Shown here in pieces: positions 55,054 to 63,621 of a DNA stretch of 64,000 nt. Under the pieces are notes generated by a model. The model was not told the DNA's origin and did no database searches. It saw nothing but the letters and a program-made list of their open reading frames with translations. A program made the position numbers and the translations under genes. This DNA comes from an uncultured Candidatus Saccharibacteria bacterium (GTDB taxonomy: Bacteria > Patescibacteria > Saccharimonadia > Saccharimonadales > UBA4665): the NCBI GenBank assembly GCA_903925195.1, contig CAIYEO010000094.1, forward strand, positions 1-64,000, written 5' to 3'. The first letter of the stretch is position 1. Every line of letters starts with the position of its first letter.

Positions 55054-55232
55054 CTGAGTTAATGTCAGGTTCGCCATTGCTTAGTAATATAGGTAAAGAT
55101 ACCGAGATAGTAGTTTATTGCAAAACCGGTAGTAGATCGAATACTTCAATACAACTACTAAAACAGATGGGATTTACAAATTTAGTTAATGGCATTAATG
55201 CTGATCATGTTAAAAAAAATTATCTTAAGTAA
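54978..55232 (+). CDS. Rhodanese-like sulfurtransferase domain protein
   Basis: 84 aa, a single compact rhodanese domain. Start MIIIDAREPFEYNTGHVYGA has the CH2A-type GHV-GA; active-site loop is VVYCKTGSRSNT with C48; end has LLKQMGFTNLVNGI. It is at the short end for single-domain rhodaneses (GlpE/PspE about 80-110). It carries sulfur as a persulfide. It appears to be the original chromosomal gene downstream of the tRNA locus; a fragment of its 5' end was copied to the far side of the island. Confidence 0.88.
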   Translation: MIIIDAREPFEYNTGHVYGALNIPPSELMSGSPLLSNIGKDTEIVVYCKTGSRSNTSIQLLKQMGFTNLVNGINADHVKKNYLK

Positions 55233-55254
55233 AGTCTGTAAATAATATAATAAT

Positions 55255-55626
55255 CTACTTTTTTAATTTTGATTTGTTATATCGTATTGCTTCTTTAATA
55301 AGCTGAGTCAGTGAATGTTCATCTATTTTTTCACCTTCATGAATATCAATTGCTCTTCGCATATTACCATCTAGACTAGAGTTAAAAAGATGAGCTGGAT
55401 CATTTAGAAATGCGCCACGAGCAAATGTCATCTTAACAACAGCCTTATATGTCTCACCAGTACAAATCATTCCTTCCTTATACCAAACAGGCACTCCTCG
55501 CCATTTCCATTCTTCTATAACATCTGAATCAGCAGCCAGGATTAACTTGCGAATTAATGCCAGCGTGTCTCCTCGCCAATCTTTATTTTGAGCTATAACA
55601 TTATCAATTTCTTGGCTAGGAGTCAT
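55255..55626 (-). CDS. DUF1801-family protein
   Basis: 123 aa. Motifs IEEWKWRGVPVWYKEGMICT and VKMTFARGAFLNDPAHLFNS, with the ending SLTQLIKEAIRYNKSKLKK, follow the DUF1801 (YdhG/YjbR-like fold) pattern. Function of the family is unknown. Soluble, no catalytic residues proposed. Transcribed toward the rhodanese gene. Confidence 0.75.
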   Translation of the reverse strand: MTPSQEIDNVIAQNKDWRGDTLALIRKLILAADSDVIEEWKWRGVPVWYKEGMICTGETYKAVVKMTFARGAFLNDPAHLFNSSLDGNMRRAIDIHEGEKIDEHSLTQLIKEAIRYNKSKLKK

Positions 55627-55711
55627 AATCTAATTATAACATTGGATATAAAAAACATCCGTACTGGCGATGGTAGAAAAAAACTTATGCTTACTGTGTT
55701 AATATTTTTAT

Positions 55712-56974
55712 ATGACTAGAGCTAGAAATAAAGTTAACTTTTTTAAAAGACATAGAATTATCAAATATTTTCTAATCATCATACTTTCAGTGATTGGTCT
55801 ACTTGTAATATTGCTAGCTCTATTTTCATTCATAAATTATATCCATCAAAATAAAATTAAATCATTTTACGATACAAAAGGGTTAGTCATAAAAGGACGT
55901 CCTGGAGAAATTATGAGAAGTGAACCTTTAGGAGTGACCGTTTCTGGTGGCTATGGTTTACGCATTCTTTATAGGACTCAAACTAATTCCGGTGAATATA
56001 CATTTTCTTCTGGGATGATATTTATACCTAATAATGCGAATAGTGGAACTCCTAGGCCAATAGTGGCATGGGCTCACGGCACCTTAGGATTTGGTAATGC
56101 ATGTGCTCCAACAAGATTAATTAATCCAGCTATAAGTGTCAGTTGGGTTAGCCAGATGCTAGCTAAGGGATGGGTTGTTACAGCAACTGATTATGCAGGT
56201 TTTGGGACTCCTGGGACGTCAGGATATTTAGTAGGTAATGATGAAGCATATGATGTCCTAAACAGTGTGAGAGCTGCTCAAAATATACGAGAGGCACATA
56301 CTGGAAGCAGCTATGCATTGTGGGGACATTCACAGGGAGGCAATTCTGTCTTATTTAGTTCCAGCCTAAGTAGTTCATACGCACCAGAACTAAAGCTAAT
56401 CAGCACAGTAGCCTCGGCACCAGCTGCTGAGCTAGTTCCATTAATGAATGAACAGTACGGAACACTTGCCGACTGGGTGATCGGTCCACTAGTAGGCACA
56501 TCATGGCCTGAAATCAACAATAGTCTACGCAATTCCGACGTAATGACAAACACAGCATTAAATAACTACCAACGAATTGCTAATCAGTGTATCTTGAGAT
56601 CTACATTAGTTGGTCTTGTTAGGAACATGATAGGTCAGAAATTCTATAAAGAGAATCCTATGAATATTAGTGCCTGGAAGGAAATGGCCCAAAAGCAATC
56701 AGCACCAATACTAAGCTCCAATCAACCATTACTCGTAGTAGAGAGTAAAACAGATAAAGTAGTACTTCCAGATACAACTGCCTTATATATTCAGTCAGCT
56801 TGTAAGGCAGGTTCTAATCTTGATTCATTATGGATAGATAATGTAGCTCATCAGGTAATTCCAGAAAAAACATCTAGTAATGTAATTAATTGGTTGAGTG
56901 ATAGATTTAATAATATCCCCAATCCATCAGCCTGTTCTCAGCAATTACCAGTCGCTCCAACAGCTAATTTCTAG
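55712..56974 (+). CDS. Secretory-lipase-like alpha/beta hydrolase, membrane-anchored
   Basis: 420 aa. Basic N-terminus and one membrane helix (about 18-42), then an outside hydrolase domain. PIVAWAHGTLGFGNACAPTR (oxyanion strand), nucleophile S207 in LWGHSQGGNSVLF, acidic residue in VVESKTDKVVLPDTTALY, and His in LWIDNVAHQVIPEK complete a catalytic triad. The arrangement is that of the LIP secretory lipase family. Likely an outer-face lipase or esterase, plausible for taking lipids from a host. TAATAT lies 6 nt before the ATG. Confidence 0.82.
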   Translation: MTRARNKVNFFKRHRIIKYFLIIILSVIGLLVILLALFSFINYIHQNKIKSFYDTKGLVIKGRPGEIMRSEPLGVTVSGGYGLRILYRTQTNSGEYTFSSGMIFIPNNANSGTPRPIVAWAHGTLGFGNACAPTRLINPAISVSWVSQMLAKGWVVTATDYAGFGTPGTSGYLVGNDEAYDVLNSVRAAQNIREAHTGSSYALWGHSQGGNSVLFSSSLSSSYAPELKLISTVASAPAAELVPLMNEQYGTLADWVIGPLVGTSWPEINNSLRNSDVMTNTALNNYQRIANQCILRSTLVGLVRNMIGQKFYKENPMNISAWKEMAQKQSAPILSSNQPLLVVESKTDKVVLPDTTALYIQSACKAGSNLDSLWIDNVAHQVIPEKTSSNVINWLSDRFNNIPNPSACSQQLPVAPTANF

Positions 56975-56981
56975 CTTTTTT

Positions 56982-57527
56982 TTATTCTAAGTATTGTCGA
57001 AATATTGATTGAGTTTCCTGGTATAAACGACTAGTGGGCAACCCTTGAATCTCATTTATCTTCTCACGTATATTCAAGGCCGTAAAATATTCTTCTATAT
57101 TTTCTTTGAATAATTCACTATTTAAATTTTCCTGTTCTTTCTCAGTTAAAATATTGTTACTATGGTTACTAGAATCTCTTATCTCTTTATTGATCAATGA
57201 ATAAACACTGTCGATAGCCAGACTCGATAATTTTCTCACTGTGTTGAGGTTATTCTCATTGGCAGCTATTTTGATTATCTCACCAGCCTGCCTGGATAGT
57301 TTTCTATTATTAGATGAAATAAAAATATCAAACTTGTTTTGTTCAGACGCTGTAAGATTAGGTATTACTAAATGATGATCAATTACTTCCGTCCATTCAG
57401 TTAATTGATCCATCAATAATCCCCCTAATATTTTTTCTGGACTTTCCTTATCGTATGGATTTGATGATCTCCACAATAGATAAGATTCTCTAGGGGTGAA
57501 ACTGATTGAAGTATCCTCATATTTCAT
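56982..57527 (-). CDS. Hypothetical helical protein
   Basis: 181 aa from the ATG at 57527; TATATT on the minus strand lies 8 nt upstream, so the earlier in-frame start (57545) inside the promoter is not used. Soluble, predicted almost all helical: FISSNNRKLSRQAGEIIKIA, TVRKLSSLAIDSVYSLINKE. No known family or active-site motif is recognised. Converges with the lipase-like gene (7-nt gap). Confidence 0.55.
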   Translation of the reverse strand: MKYEDTSISFTPRESYLLWRSSNPYDKESPEKILGGLLMDQLTEWTEVIDHHLVIPNLTASEQNKFDIFISSNNRKLSRQAGEIIKIAANENNLNTVRKLSSLAIDSVYSLINKEIRDSSNHSNNILTEKEQENLNSELFKENIEEYFTALNIREKINEIQGLPTSRLYQETQSIFRQYLE

Positions 57528-57610
57528 AACAATATAATATAACAATTATATTGATTTATCAAACTTCTTGTTTAGTATATTAAAAGCCAAAAAGTGCCCA
57601 GTCTTAAAAT

Positions 57611-58771
57611 CTATTCAGAGATAACTCGCCGAGTACTCTCCGACAGTCCTGTCATCAGAGAATAATTAAATAAGTTATTATTTTGGCAAATATTATATAT
57701 AGAATTAGCATCATCAATATTGCTACTTATGATTATGGCTGTATCTCCGACTTTAACAGGTAAGTCTTTTGTATCAAACATAATATGATTCATACAAACT
57801 CTACCAACAATTGGCAAGTTATGACCATTAAAGCTGATTGTTCCCGTATTACTAAGCTCTCTTGGAATACCTTCATAGTAACCGAGAGGTAAGACACCAA
57901 TAGTCATGTCCTTAGGAGCTTTAAAGATACCGTTATAACTAACTCGGTCACCAGATTTAAGACGAATAGTTTTAATGATTGTTGATTTAAATTCTAAAAT
58001 TGGCTTAAGGTCAGAAAGCTCACCAAATTCTTTATCATTAGGGTTAAGAGGGTTCACTCCATAAAGCCCGATGCCAAGCCTTATTGAGTTAGCATATTTT
58101 GATTTAGCTTTAACACTTCCAGCTGTTTGAGCTATATGGAAAAATCTAGGACTAAAGCCTTCACCGATAATTCTCTCAACACATGTATCAAATATTTTCA
58201 TCTGACTATCAGTGTATGTATTGTCTAGTTCATTGTCTGCATCAGCTAAGTGAGTCATTATACCTTCGAGATTTAGTCTTGGGTATTGTTTTAGTACTGA
58301 TAGATATTCATCAATTTCACTCTCCGATAAGCCAAGCCTGTTCATGCCAGTATTAAGTTCTATATGAATATTAAATGGCTTATTAAGAGATGCCAATTTT
58401 TGGAGACTATTTATATCCTGAATCACATAGGAACATCTTTTATTATTCAGTAGGTAAAAATTATCTGGATTTATATATCCTAGAACAAGAATTCTGTGCT
58501 TAGTTAAATCTAGTATTTTTGAAGCTTCAAAATATCCATCTACAGCCAGGAAATCGCAATTAGCATTATTAAGTATCTCTGTGCCCTGTATTAAGCCATG
58601 ACCATAGGCATTGGCTTTTAATACTGGGATTATCGAAAAACTAGGATTATATTTTTGAATATATGAAAAATTATGGAGTAATCTAGAACGGCTTATCTCG
58701 ATGACGTTTAACGTTTTATATACGTTACTGGTTCTATTAGAAATTAAGTTTTTAATTTTCCTCTTAAGCAT
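57611..58771 (-). CDS. alr: Alanine racemase
   Basis: 386 aa from the ATG at 58771; TATAAT on the minus strand ends 6 nt before it, so the earlier TTG is rejected. PLP lysine is in SIIPVLKANAYGHGLIQGTE (K52 from this start). RLGIGLYGVNPL and the catalytic Tyr region DRVSYNGIFKAP of the C-terminal barrel are present; MTHLADADNELD is a family segment. Makes D-alanine for peptidoglycan. Divergent from the VanX-like dipeptidase gene, so D-Ala metabolism is grouped here. An N-terminal extension of about 20 residues precedes the first family strand. Confidence 0.93.
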   Translation of the reverse strand: MLKRKIKNLISNRTSNVYKTLNVIEISRSRLLHNFSYIQKYNPSFSIIPVLKANAYGHGLIQGTEILNNANCDFLAVDGYFEASKILDLTKHRILVLGYINPDNFYLLNNKRCSYVIQDINSLQKLASLNKPFNIHIELNTGMNRLGLSESEIDEYLSVLKQYPRLNLEGIMTHLADADNELDNTYTDSQMKIFDTCVERIIGEGFSPRFFHIAQTAGSVKAKSKYANSIRLGIGLYGVNPLNPNDKEFGELSDLKPILEFKSTIIKTIRLKSGDRVSYNGIFKAPKDMTIGVLPLGYYEGIPRELSNTGTISFNGHNLPIVGRVCMNHIMFDTKDLPVKVGDTAIIISSNIDDANSIYNICQNNNLFNYSLMTGLSESTRRVISE

Positions 58772-58867
58772 ATTCAAATTATATCACTAATTAGCCCAGC
58801 TTAATTTCTATAGGAAAAATATACAATAAATATATGACCTTTATTGTATATAAGTAGGTATATCAAA

Positions 58868-58896
58868 TTGACAATATTGAGTTATTCTGTTATCAT
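58868..58896 (+). promoter_or_regulatory. Consensus-like promoter, leaderless geometry
   Basis: TTGACA (58868-58873), 17-nt spacer, TATCAT (58891-58896), then 7 nt to the ATG at 58904. The clearest -35/-10 pair in the window and decisive for choosing that start. Confidence 0.75.
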
Positions 58897-58903
58897 AATG
58901 TTA

Positions 58904-59755
58904 ATGGATAAAATACCAAATCTTACTAATTTACGTCTGACAAAATCTGGATATGATACTAGATTTCAGATTGATAAGGATCATCCCCTATATAATGATC
59001 CTTTAGTTGACCCCAGAGAGCCAGAATTTGGATTTGATGACGCTTCAAGTTATTATTCAAAACCCAATTCAATGACAGGAGAAGTACTTCCAGGAGTACC
59101 TGACGCACCCCTAGTAAGATTAGATGTTGCCAAAAGATTAGTGCATGCTGATCTATTCCTAAGGAGTAGCCCAGGAGTGCGAGACGCTCTAGGAGCACCA
59201 GCTAGAATTAGAATTGATGACGCACTAAGACCATATCAGGTACAAAAATTTGCTTTTGAGATTGCATGGCCCTCAATAATAAAAAAGACAAACCCGGAAA
59301 TGACTGATGATGAAATATCTGAAATGGTACCTAATTACTGTGCAAAACCCAATGCAAACATAACACCAACACCCCACCTAACAGGTGGTGCAGTAGATGT
59401 TGCCTTAATTAATGTAGAGACAAATGAACCTTTTGACAGAGGACATACTGCTGGAAGAGTAAAAGGTACAGCTTATCCAGATTTTCATGAAGGATATCAT
59501 CTAGAAGCAGGGAAGAGTGACATTGAGAACACTCAAGAACAATCAGAAGTCGCAGAACAAACCAGCGAAATAGTACTCGGTAGAAGAATCCTATACTTCG
59601 CGATGACTAGTATTGCTGAGCTTAATGTAAATCCTCAAGAAATATGGCACTATGGAAAAGGTGATCCTTTGAGTGAATACGTTTCAGGCTCAAATACCCC
59701 TTATTATGGAATTGCAGATTTGCCTGAGTGGTATAGCGATCAACTTGAATCCTAG
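58904..59755 (+). CDS. VanX/DdpX-like D-Ala-D-Ala dipeptidase
   Basis: 283 aa from the ATG at 58904, fixed by the promoter; an upstream in-frame start would lie before the -35. Zinc-peptidase motifs in order: DDALRPYQVQ (R109), TPHLTGGAVDVAL (H158 and D165, the SxHxxGxAxD site) and EIWHYG (E246 and H249, the ExxH site). These match the zinc ligands and catalytic Glu of VanX. Longer than VanX (about 200 aa) because of an N-terminal part and insertions. No signal peptide, so it is cytosolic. It would recycle or degrade D-Ala dipeptides near the alanine racemase gene. Confidence 0.85.
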   Translation: MDKIPNLTNLRLTKSGYDTRFQIDKDHPLYNDPLVDPREPEFGFDDASSYYSKPNSMTGEVLPGVPDAPLVRLDVAKRLVHADLFLRSSPGVRDALGAPARIRIDDALRPYQVQKFAFEIAWPSIIKKTNPEMTDDEISEMVPNYCAKPNANITPTPHLTGGAVDVALINVETNEPFDRGHTAGRVKGTAYPDFHEGYHLEAGKSDIENTQEQSEVAEQTSEIVLGRRILYFAMTSIAELNVNPQEIWHYGKGDPLSEYVSGSNTPYYGIADLPEWYSDQLES

Positions 59756-59764
59756 AAAATATCA

Positions 59765-60481
59765 ATGAAAAATTTTGAAAATCGTCCTTTAAGTAAATTT
59801 ACTGATGAAGGTAGAGAGTTAGTTGAAAATTCAGAAAATATTAGCGACATAGTTATAGAATTCATAAATAACACTACATATCGTACTCCAGAAAATCTTG
59901 CTGAATATCCTTATGTTGGTTCAGGTAAAAATTCGATTATATATCAGGTTGATCAAACGGCAATCAAATTTTCATCAAAAATGACAAGTAATCAAATATA
60001 TTCAAACATGCAAAAGAATAAACCTGAAAATTTGATTAATCAAATGATATACCTAAATACACTAAGAAATTATCTTAAAGAAGAATCAGATGGAACAATA
60101 AGTATACCTAATCAATATTTTGCACTAAAAAATAAATCAGGGGATTACTTAAAGGCCGAAGAGTTGATGCACGATTGGATAACAATCTCTGAAGTTGCCA
60201 GCAATCATAATCTAAATGATGATGATAGGGAAATATTTAGCAGAACAACTAAATCGTTAATTATCAAAAAAATAGGTAGTACTATTTTAAGATTAGGCTT
60301 AAATGATTCAGGCATAAATAAGAATGATAATCTTCATGGAGGCAATATATTAATACCAAAATCAACCATTGATCTTGATAATCCAAAAATCTGCATTATA
60401 GATCAGCCTTCAAAAGGTCTCAAAGGCAGATTATCAGTAAGTCTAATAAAAAAATTTGGTTCAATTGGTTTAAAAATCTAA
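59765..60481 (+). CDS. Protein-kinase-like fold protein (phosphotransferase-like)
   Basis: 238 aa. VGSGKNSIIYQVDQTAIKFS resembles a glycine-rich loop and the ATP-binding Lys (K68). The catalytic-loop-like segment NDNLHGGNILIP (187-198) aligns with HGDLHxxNIL of aminoglycoside-phosphotransferase/HipA-type kinases, but Asn (N189) stands where the catalytic Asp is expected; H191, N194 and D213 (in CIIDQPS, metal site) are kept. It is either a degenerate kinase or uses D188. Starts 9 nt after the VanX-like gene, so probably the same transcript. Target unknown. Confidence 0.6.
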   Translation: MKNFENRPLSKFTDEGRELVENSENISDIVIEFINNTTYRTPENLAEYPYVGSGKNSIIYQVDQTAIKFSSKMTSNQIYSNMQKNKPENLINQMIYLNTLRNYLKEESDGTISIPNQYFALKNKSGDYLKAEELMHDWITISEVASNHNLNDDDREIFSRTTKSLIIKKIGSTILRLGLNDSGINKNDNLHGGNILIPKSTIDLDNPKICIIDQPSKGLKGRLSVSLIKKFGSIGLKI

Positions 60482-60487
60482 AAAACT

Positions 60488-60515
60488 TTGACATACATTT
60501 TTATCGTGTTATAAA
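60488..60515 (+). promoter_or_regulatory. Consensus-like promoter, leaderless geometry
   Basis: TTGACA (60488-60493), 16-nt spacer, TATAAA (60510-60515), then 6 nt to the ATG at 60522. The -35 begins 6 nt after the previous stop codon. Confidence 0.7.
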
Positions 60516-60521
60516 TACTTA

Positions 60522-61223
60522 ATGTCTGAGATACAAAAAACAACTTATTTTGGGCTACCGATTCCTGATTATGATGAACAATTGAGTTTTCAATATAATA
60601 ATTTATCCGACAATAGCTCCCGTAATCTAGATATAATTGATATTACGATTGAAATTTTTAGTAACAGTCCTTTACTCGAAAAAGTAATAACTCACGACAT
60701 AAATCACTGGCTGGATTATGAGTCACCTGAAGATTATAAGGATGATGAGATTCTAGAATTTTGCAACGGAGTAAGAAATGGTTATACATTTTTTATAGGA
60801 TTTCAGTCCAGCATTAAGCTTATGAGAAGTGACTATGAGAATATAGGATCATTTATCGATTCTATGATAAAAAAAGATGAACTACCGCTTGTACGAGACA
60901 AAGACTTAGATAGAATTATGAAAGTACGATCTGGCGATGCTCTATTAGATGAATACGTAAGTTTTAATTATTTAGATGACAGCTCCGGTCTTTCATATAT
61001 TTCAGCTGAGCAATACACTTTTGAAGCTTTAGGGTTTGAGACAATCGTTCTTGAAGAGATTGAAAAAATTCAGAATAAGTTGGAGCATATTTATGGTGAT
61101 GATTTTGCGGATGAATTATGTGCTCATGTTACGGGTTTCAAACACGGCCTAGCAAATTCAATTGAGATGTACTTACAGATTACAGAAGAGCATATTATCT
61201 CTAGTATTGAAAATATGAAATAA
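60522..61223 (+). CDS. Hypothetical acidic protein
   Basis: 233 aa, soluble and strongly acidic. N-terminal TTYFGLPIPDYDEQLSFQYN, central ILEFCNGVRNGYTFFIGFQS, C-terminal helical ELCAHVTGFKHGLANSIEMY. No membrane segment and no recognised catalytic signature. Has its own promoter just upstream. Nothing suggests horizontal origin. Confidence 0.55.
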   Translation: MSEIQKTTYFGLPIPDYDEQLSFQYNNLSDNSSRNLDIIDITIEIFSNSPLLEKVITHDINHWLDYESPEDYKDDEILEFCNGVRNGYTFFIGFQSSIKLMRSDYENIGSFIDSMIKKDELPLVRDKDLDRIMKVRSGDALLDEYVSFNYLDDSSGLSYISAEQYTFEALGFETIVLEEIEKIQNKLEHIYGDDFADELCAHVTGFKHGLANSIEMYLQITEEHIISSIENMK

Positions 61224-61269
61224 TATAACTACTTGATTAAACCAGATACTGTTAAAATATTACTAAGAT

Positions 61270-62493
61270 ATGCGTAGTATTGAAGTTAAAGATCACAAAT
61301 CAAAATCTAAAAAGGGTATTGTTATTTGGGTTGTAATACTTTGTACATTAATTGTTACAGGATACTTAGCCTTCAGATTTATCTGGCCACACTTTAAACC
61401 TTCAAATGTCCAAAAAACTAATGATACTAGCGAGAACAATGGTTCGATTAAATTGATAGCGACGGGTGATTGGATCGCCCATGACAGTATCAACGCGCAA
61501 GCTTTGCAGGCCGATGGATCATATAACTATATGCCAATGGTTAATGATTTTAAGCCAGTCTTCAATAAAGCAGATATTAAATTTTGTAATGATCCGATAC
61601 TTAACGGAGGTAAAAGCCTAGGTATAACAGGCTACCCAAAATTCAATTCACCAACTGACTTCGTTACAGATATGGGAAAACTAGGTTGTAATTTAGTAAA
61701 TACTGCATCCAATCACTCTTTTGATTTTACCCAAGCTAATATAGATAACTCTGTAGCCGCATGGCAGTCAGTTCCGAATATGCTTGCAGTAGCTGGTGAG
61801 AATCAGAATAAAGACCAGAAGAACAAAATTCATTATTTTACAATTAAAGGAGTAAAGTTTGCTTTTCTAGCTTACGCTACTTACTCTAACCAAGATTCAC
61901 CACCAAGTAATGACTATGGGGTAAATTTATACAGTAATGAATTTGCACAATCTCAAATTAGTCAGGCAAAGTCAGAAGGTGCAAAATTCATTATTGTAAG
62001 CATGAGATGGGGCACAGAATATTCCACCGAAACAAATCCAGAACAAATTCAACAAGCCCAGTTTTTGTCTGATCAAGGAACTAACCTTATTCTCGGTCAT
62101 GGCTCTCATGAGCTCCAGCCTTTAGCTCAGATAAAAGGTAAATCTGGTAACTCAACTCTAGTATGGTATGGACTGGGTAATTTTCTCAATGCTCAAGAAC
62201 CAGCTGAAACACTTTTCAATGGCATTGCAAATATGACAATCAGCACTTCAACCCAGCAAATCACCGACATCTCTTTTCTACCAATATATATGCATTATGA
62301 ATGGACTGCGCAGCAAAAGGACTTAGACCAGACAAACTCTAGGTCTAATCTTCATTTATATTTACTAGAAGATGCAAAACAATCTATGATAAATTCTCAG
62401 CAATTAAATACCACAATTGATAAGCAAAAAGAAAGAATTCAAAGCACACTTAATTCTAATGGACTTAAAATACAGCTGATATCATCTAAATAG
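61270..62493 (+). CDS. CapA-family (PGA_cap) metallophosphatase-like protein, membrane-anchored
   Basis: 407 aa. One membrane helix (about 17-37) then an outside domain with SIKLIATGDWIAHDSINAQ, GCNLVNTASNHSFDFTQANI and NLILGHGSHELQPLAQIKG, the three metal/His motifs of CapA/PgsA proteins (calcineurin-like fold). GNSTLVWYGLGNFLNAQEP follows. Such proteins are linked to poly-gamma-glutamate capsules, but no capB/capC is nearby, so a more general surface phosphodiesterase role is possible. The second and third motifs are intact; the first keeps GD but reads WIAHD. Confidence 0.82.
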   Translation: MRSIEVKDHKSKSKKGIVIWVVILCTLIVTGYLAFRFIWPHFKPSNVQKTNDTSENNGSIKLIATGDWIAHDSINAQALQADGSYNYMPMVNDFKPVFNKADIKFCNDPILNGGKSLGITGYPKFNSPTDFVTDMGKLGCNLVNTASNHSFDFTQANIDNSVAAWQSVPNMLAVAGENQNKDQKNKIHYFTIKGVKFAFLAYATYSNQDSPPSNDYGVNLYSNEFAQSQISQAKSEGAKFIIVSMRWGTEYSTETNPEQIQQAQFLSDQGTNLILGHGSHELQPLAQIKGKSGNSTLVWYGLGNFLNAQEPAETLFNGIANMTISTSTQQITDISFLPIYMHYEWTAQQKDLDQTNSRSNLHLYLLEDAKQSMINSQQLNTTIDKQKERIQSTLNSNGLKIQLISSK

Positions 62494-62495
62494 GA

Positions 62496-63497
62496 TTAGA
62501 TTATGCCGATTGCTTTTCTGACTTTCATGATAGTTTCAACTGAAAGTGATTGGATTGCTTTAGAGCCATCATCTAGTAATTTATCGATCGCGTCAGTATC
62601 TTTCATAAGATTATCGTAGTTTTCAGTCATCGAACCAAATCTTTTGATGATTATATCTAGTAGCTGATCCTTTGATTCTTTCCAGCCAATTTTCTTGCCG
62701 ACTAAATCGCTAGCTATTTTATCTGACTGTTCAGAAGAAGCAATGCTTGAGAATATTCTATAAAAAACAGTTGCTTTAATGGTTTCAAGAGTATGATTAT
62801 CATTTGAATCAGTGACAATCTTCTTAACAGCTTTATGCCACTGCTCAATGGGCGCAAATAAGGGGATTATATTATTGTAACTCTTACTCATTTTTCTTCC
62901 ATCGATTCCGGGAATTTCACCGATGCCTGTCTCGATGACATGCTCTGGTAAGGTTAATACGCTGGTCTTATATTTAGCGTTAAATCTTCCAGCTATATCT
63001 CTAGCTATTTCAACATGTTGTATCTGATCCTTACCGACAGGGACTATATTTGCATTAAAAATTAATATATCACTGGCCATAAGTATTGGATATGTGTAGA
63101 GTCCCATGTTTATATCTTCGTCATCATCCTTTTTATTAGCCCGGTTAGCATCGACCGATGCTTTATAGGCATGAGCTTTATTCATCCATCCTTTAGGAAC
63201 AGTAGCGTTCAATATAGTTTCAAGTTCAAATGTTTCTTTAATATCTGACTGCTTATAGAAATGGCTCTTCTTTATGTCAAGTCCAGAAGCTAGCCAGGTA
63301 GCAGCGATCTTATGAGTAAGAGTTTTAAGTTCGCTCGGATCAGTAATTGAATTTAATGCGTGATAGTCAGCTAGAAAGAAAAAGCTATCCTGATATTCAT
63401 CAGCTCTTTTAATGGCTGGTTCAATAGCGCCCAAATAGTTTCCTAAATGAGGTTGGCCGGTTGGTTTGATGCCTGTAAGTATTATTTTATTTTTCAT
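62496..63497 (-). CDS. trpS: Tryptophanyl-tRNA synthetase
   Basis: 333 aa, typical bacterial size. HIGH-type motif in GIKPTGQPHLGNYLGAIEPA; KMSKS motif intact in GIDGRKMSKSYNNIIPLFAP; MGLYTYPILMASDILIF and VPVGKDQIQHVEIARDIAGR are family segments. A short insertion with Asp/Lys runs (ANRANKKDDDED) lies near residue 125. Convergent with the CapA-like gene, 2-nt gap. Confidence 0.95.
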   Translation of the reverse strand: MKNKIILTGIKPTGQPHLGNYLGAIEPAIKRADEYQDSFFFLADYHALNSITDPSELKTLTHKIAATWLASGLDIKKSHFYKQSDIKETFELETILNATVPKGWMNKAHAYKASVDANRANKKDDDEDINMGLYTYPILMASDILIFNANIVPVGKDQIQHVEIARDIAGRFNAKYKTSVLTLPEHVIETGIGEIPGIDGRKMSKSYNNIIPLFAPIEQWHKAVKKIVTDSNDNHTLETIKATVFYRIFSSIASSEQSDKIASDLVGKKIGWKESKDQLLDIIIKRFGSMTENYDNLMKDTDAIDKLLDDGSKAIQSLSVETIMKVRKAIGII

Positions 63498-63621
63498 GAA
63501 ATTTTATTATCAGTGGTTATGTCTAGACATATCATATAATATTTAGCTACAGATTATCAAGCAGGTTGTATTAAATTGAATTGATTGAATACTATTTATT
63601 TTTATGGTTTAATACATGTTT
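63498..63621. promoter_or_regulatory. Divergent gap between trpS and the last gene
   Basis: 124 bp, AT-rich. TTTAAT at 63608-63613 lies 8 nt before an ATG at 63622, the same spacing as other leaderless-type promoters here. Nothing else recognised. Confidence 0.4.
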
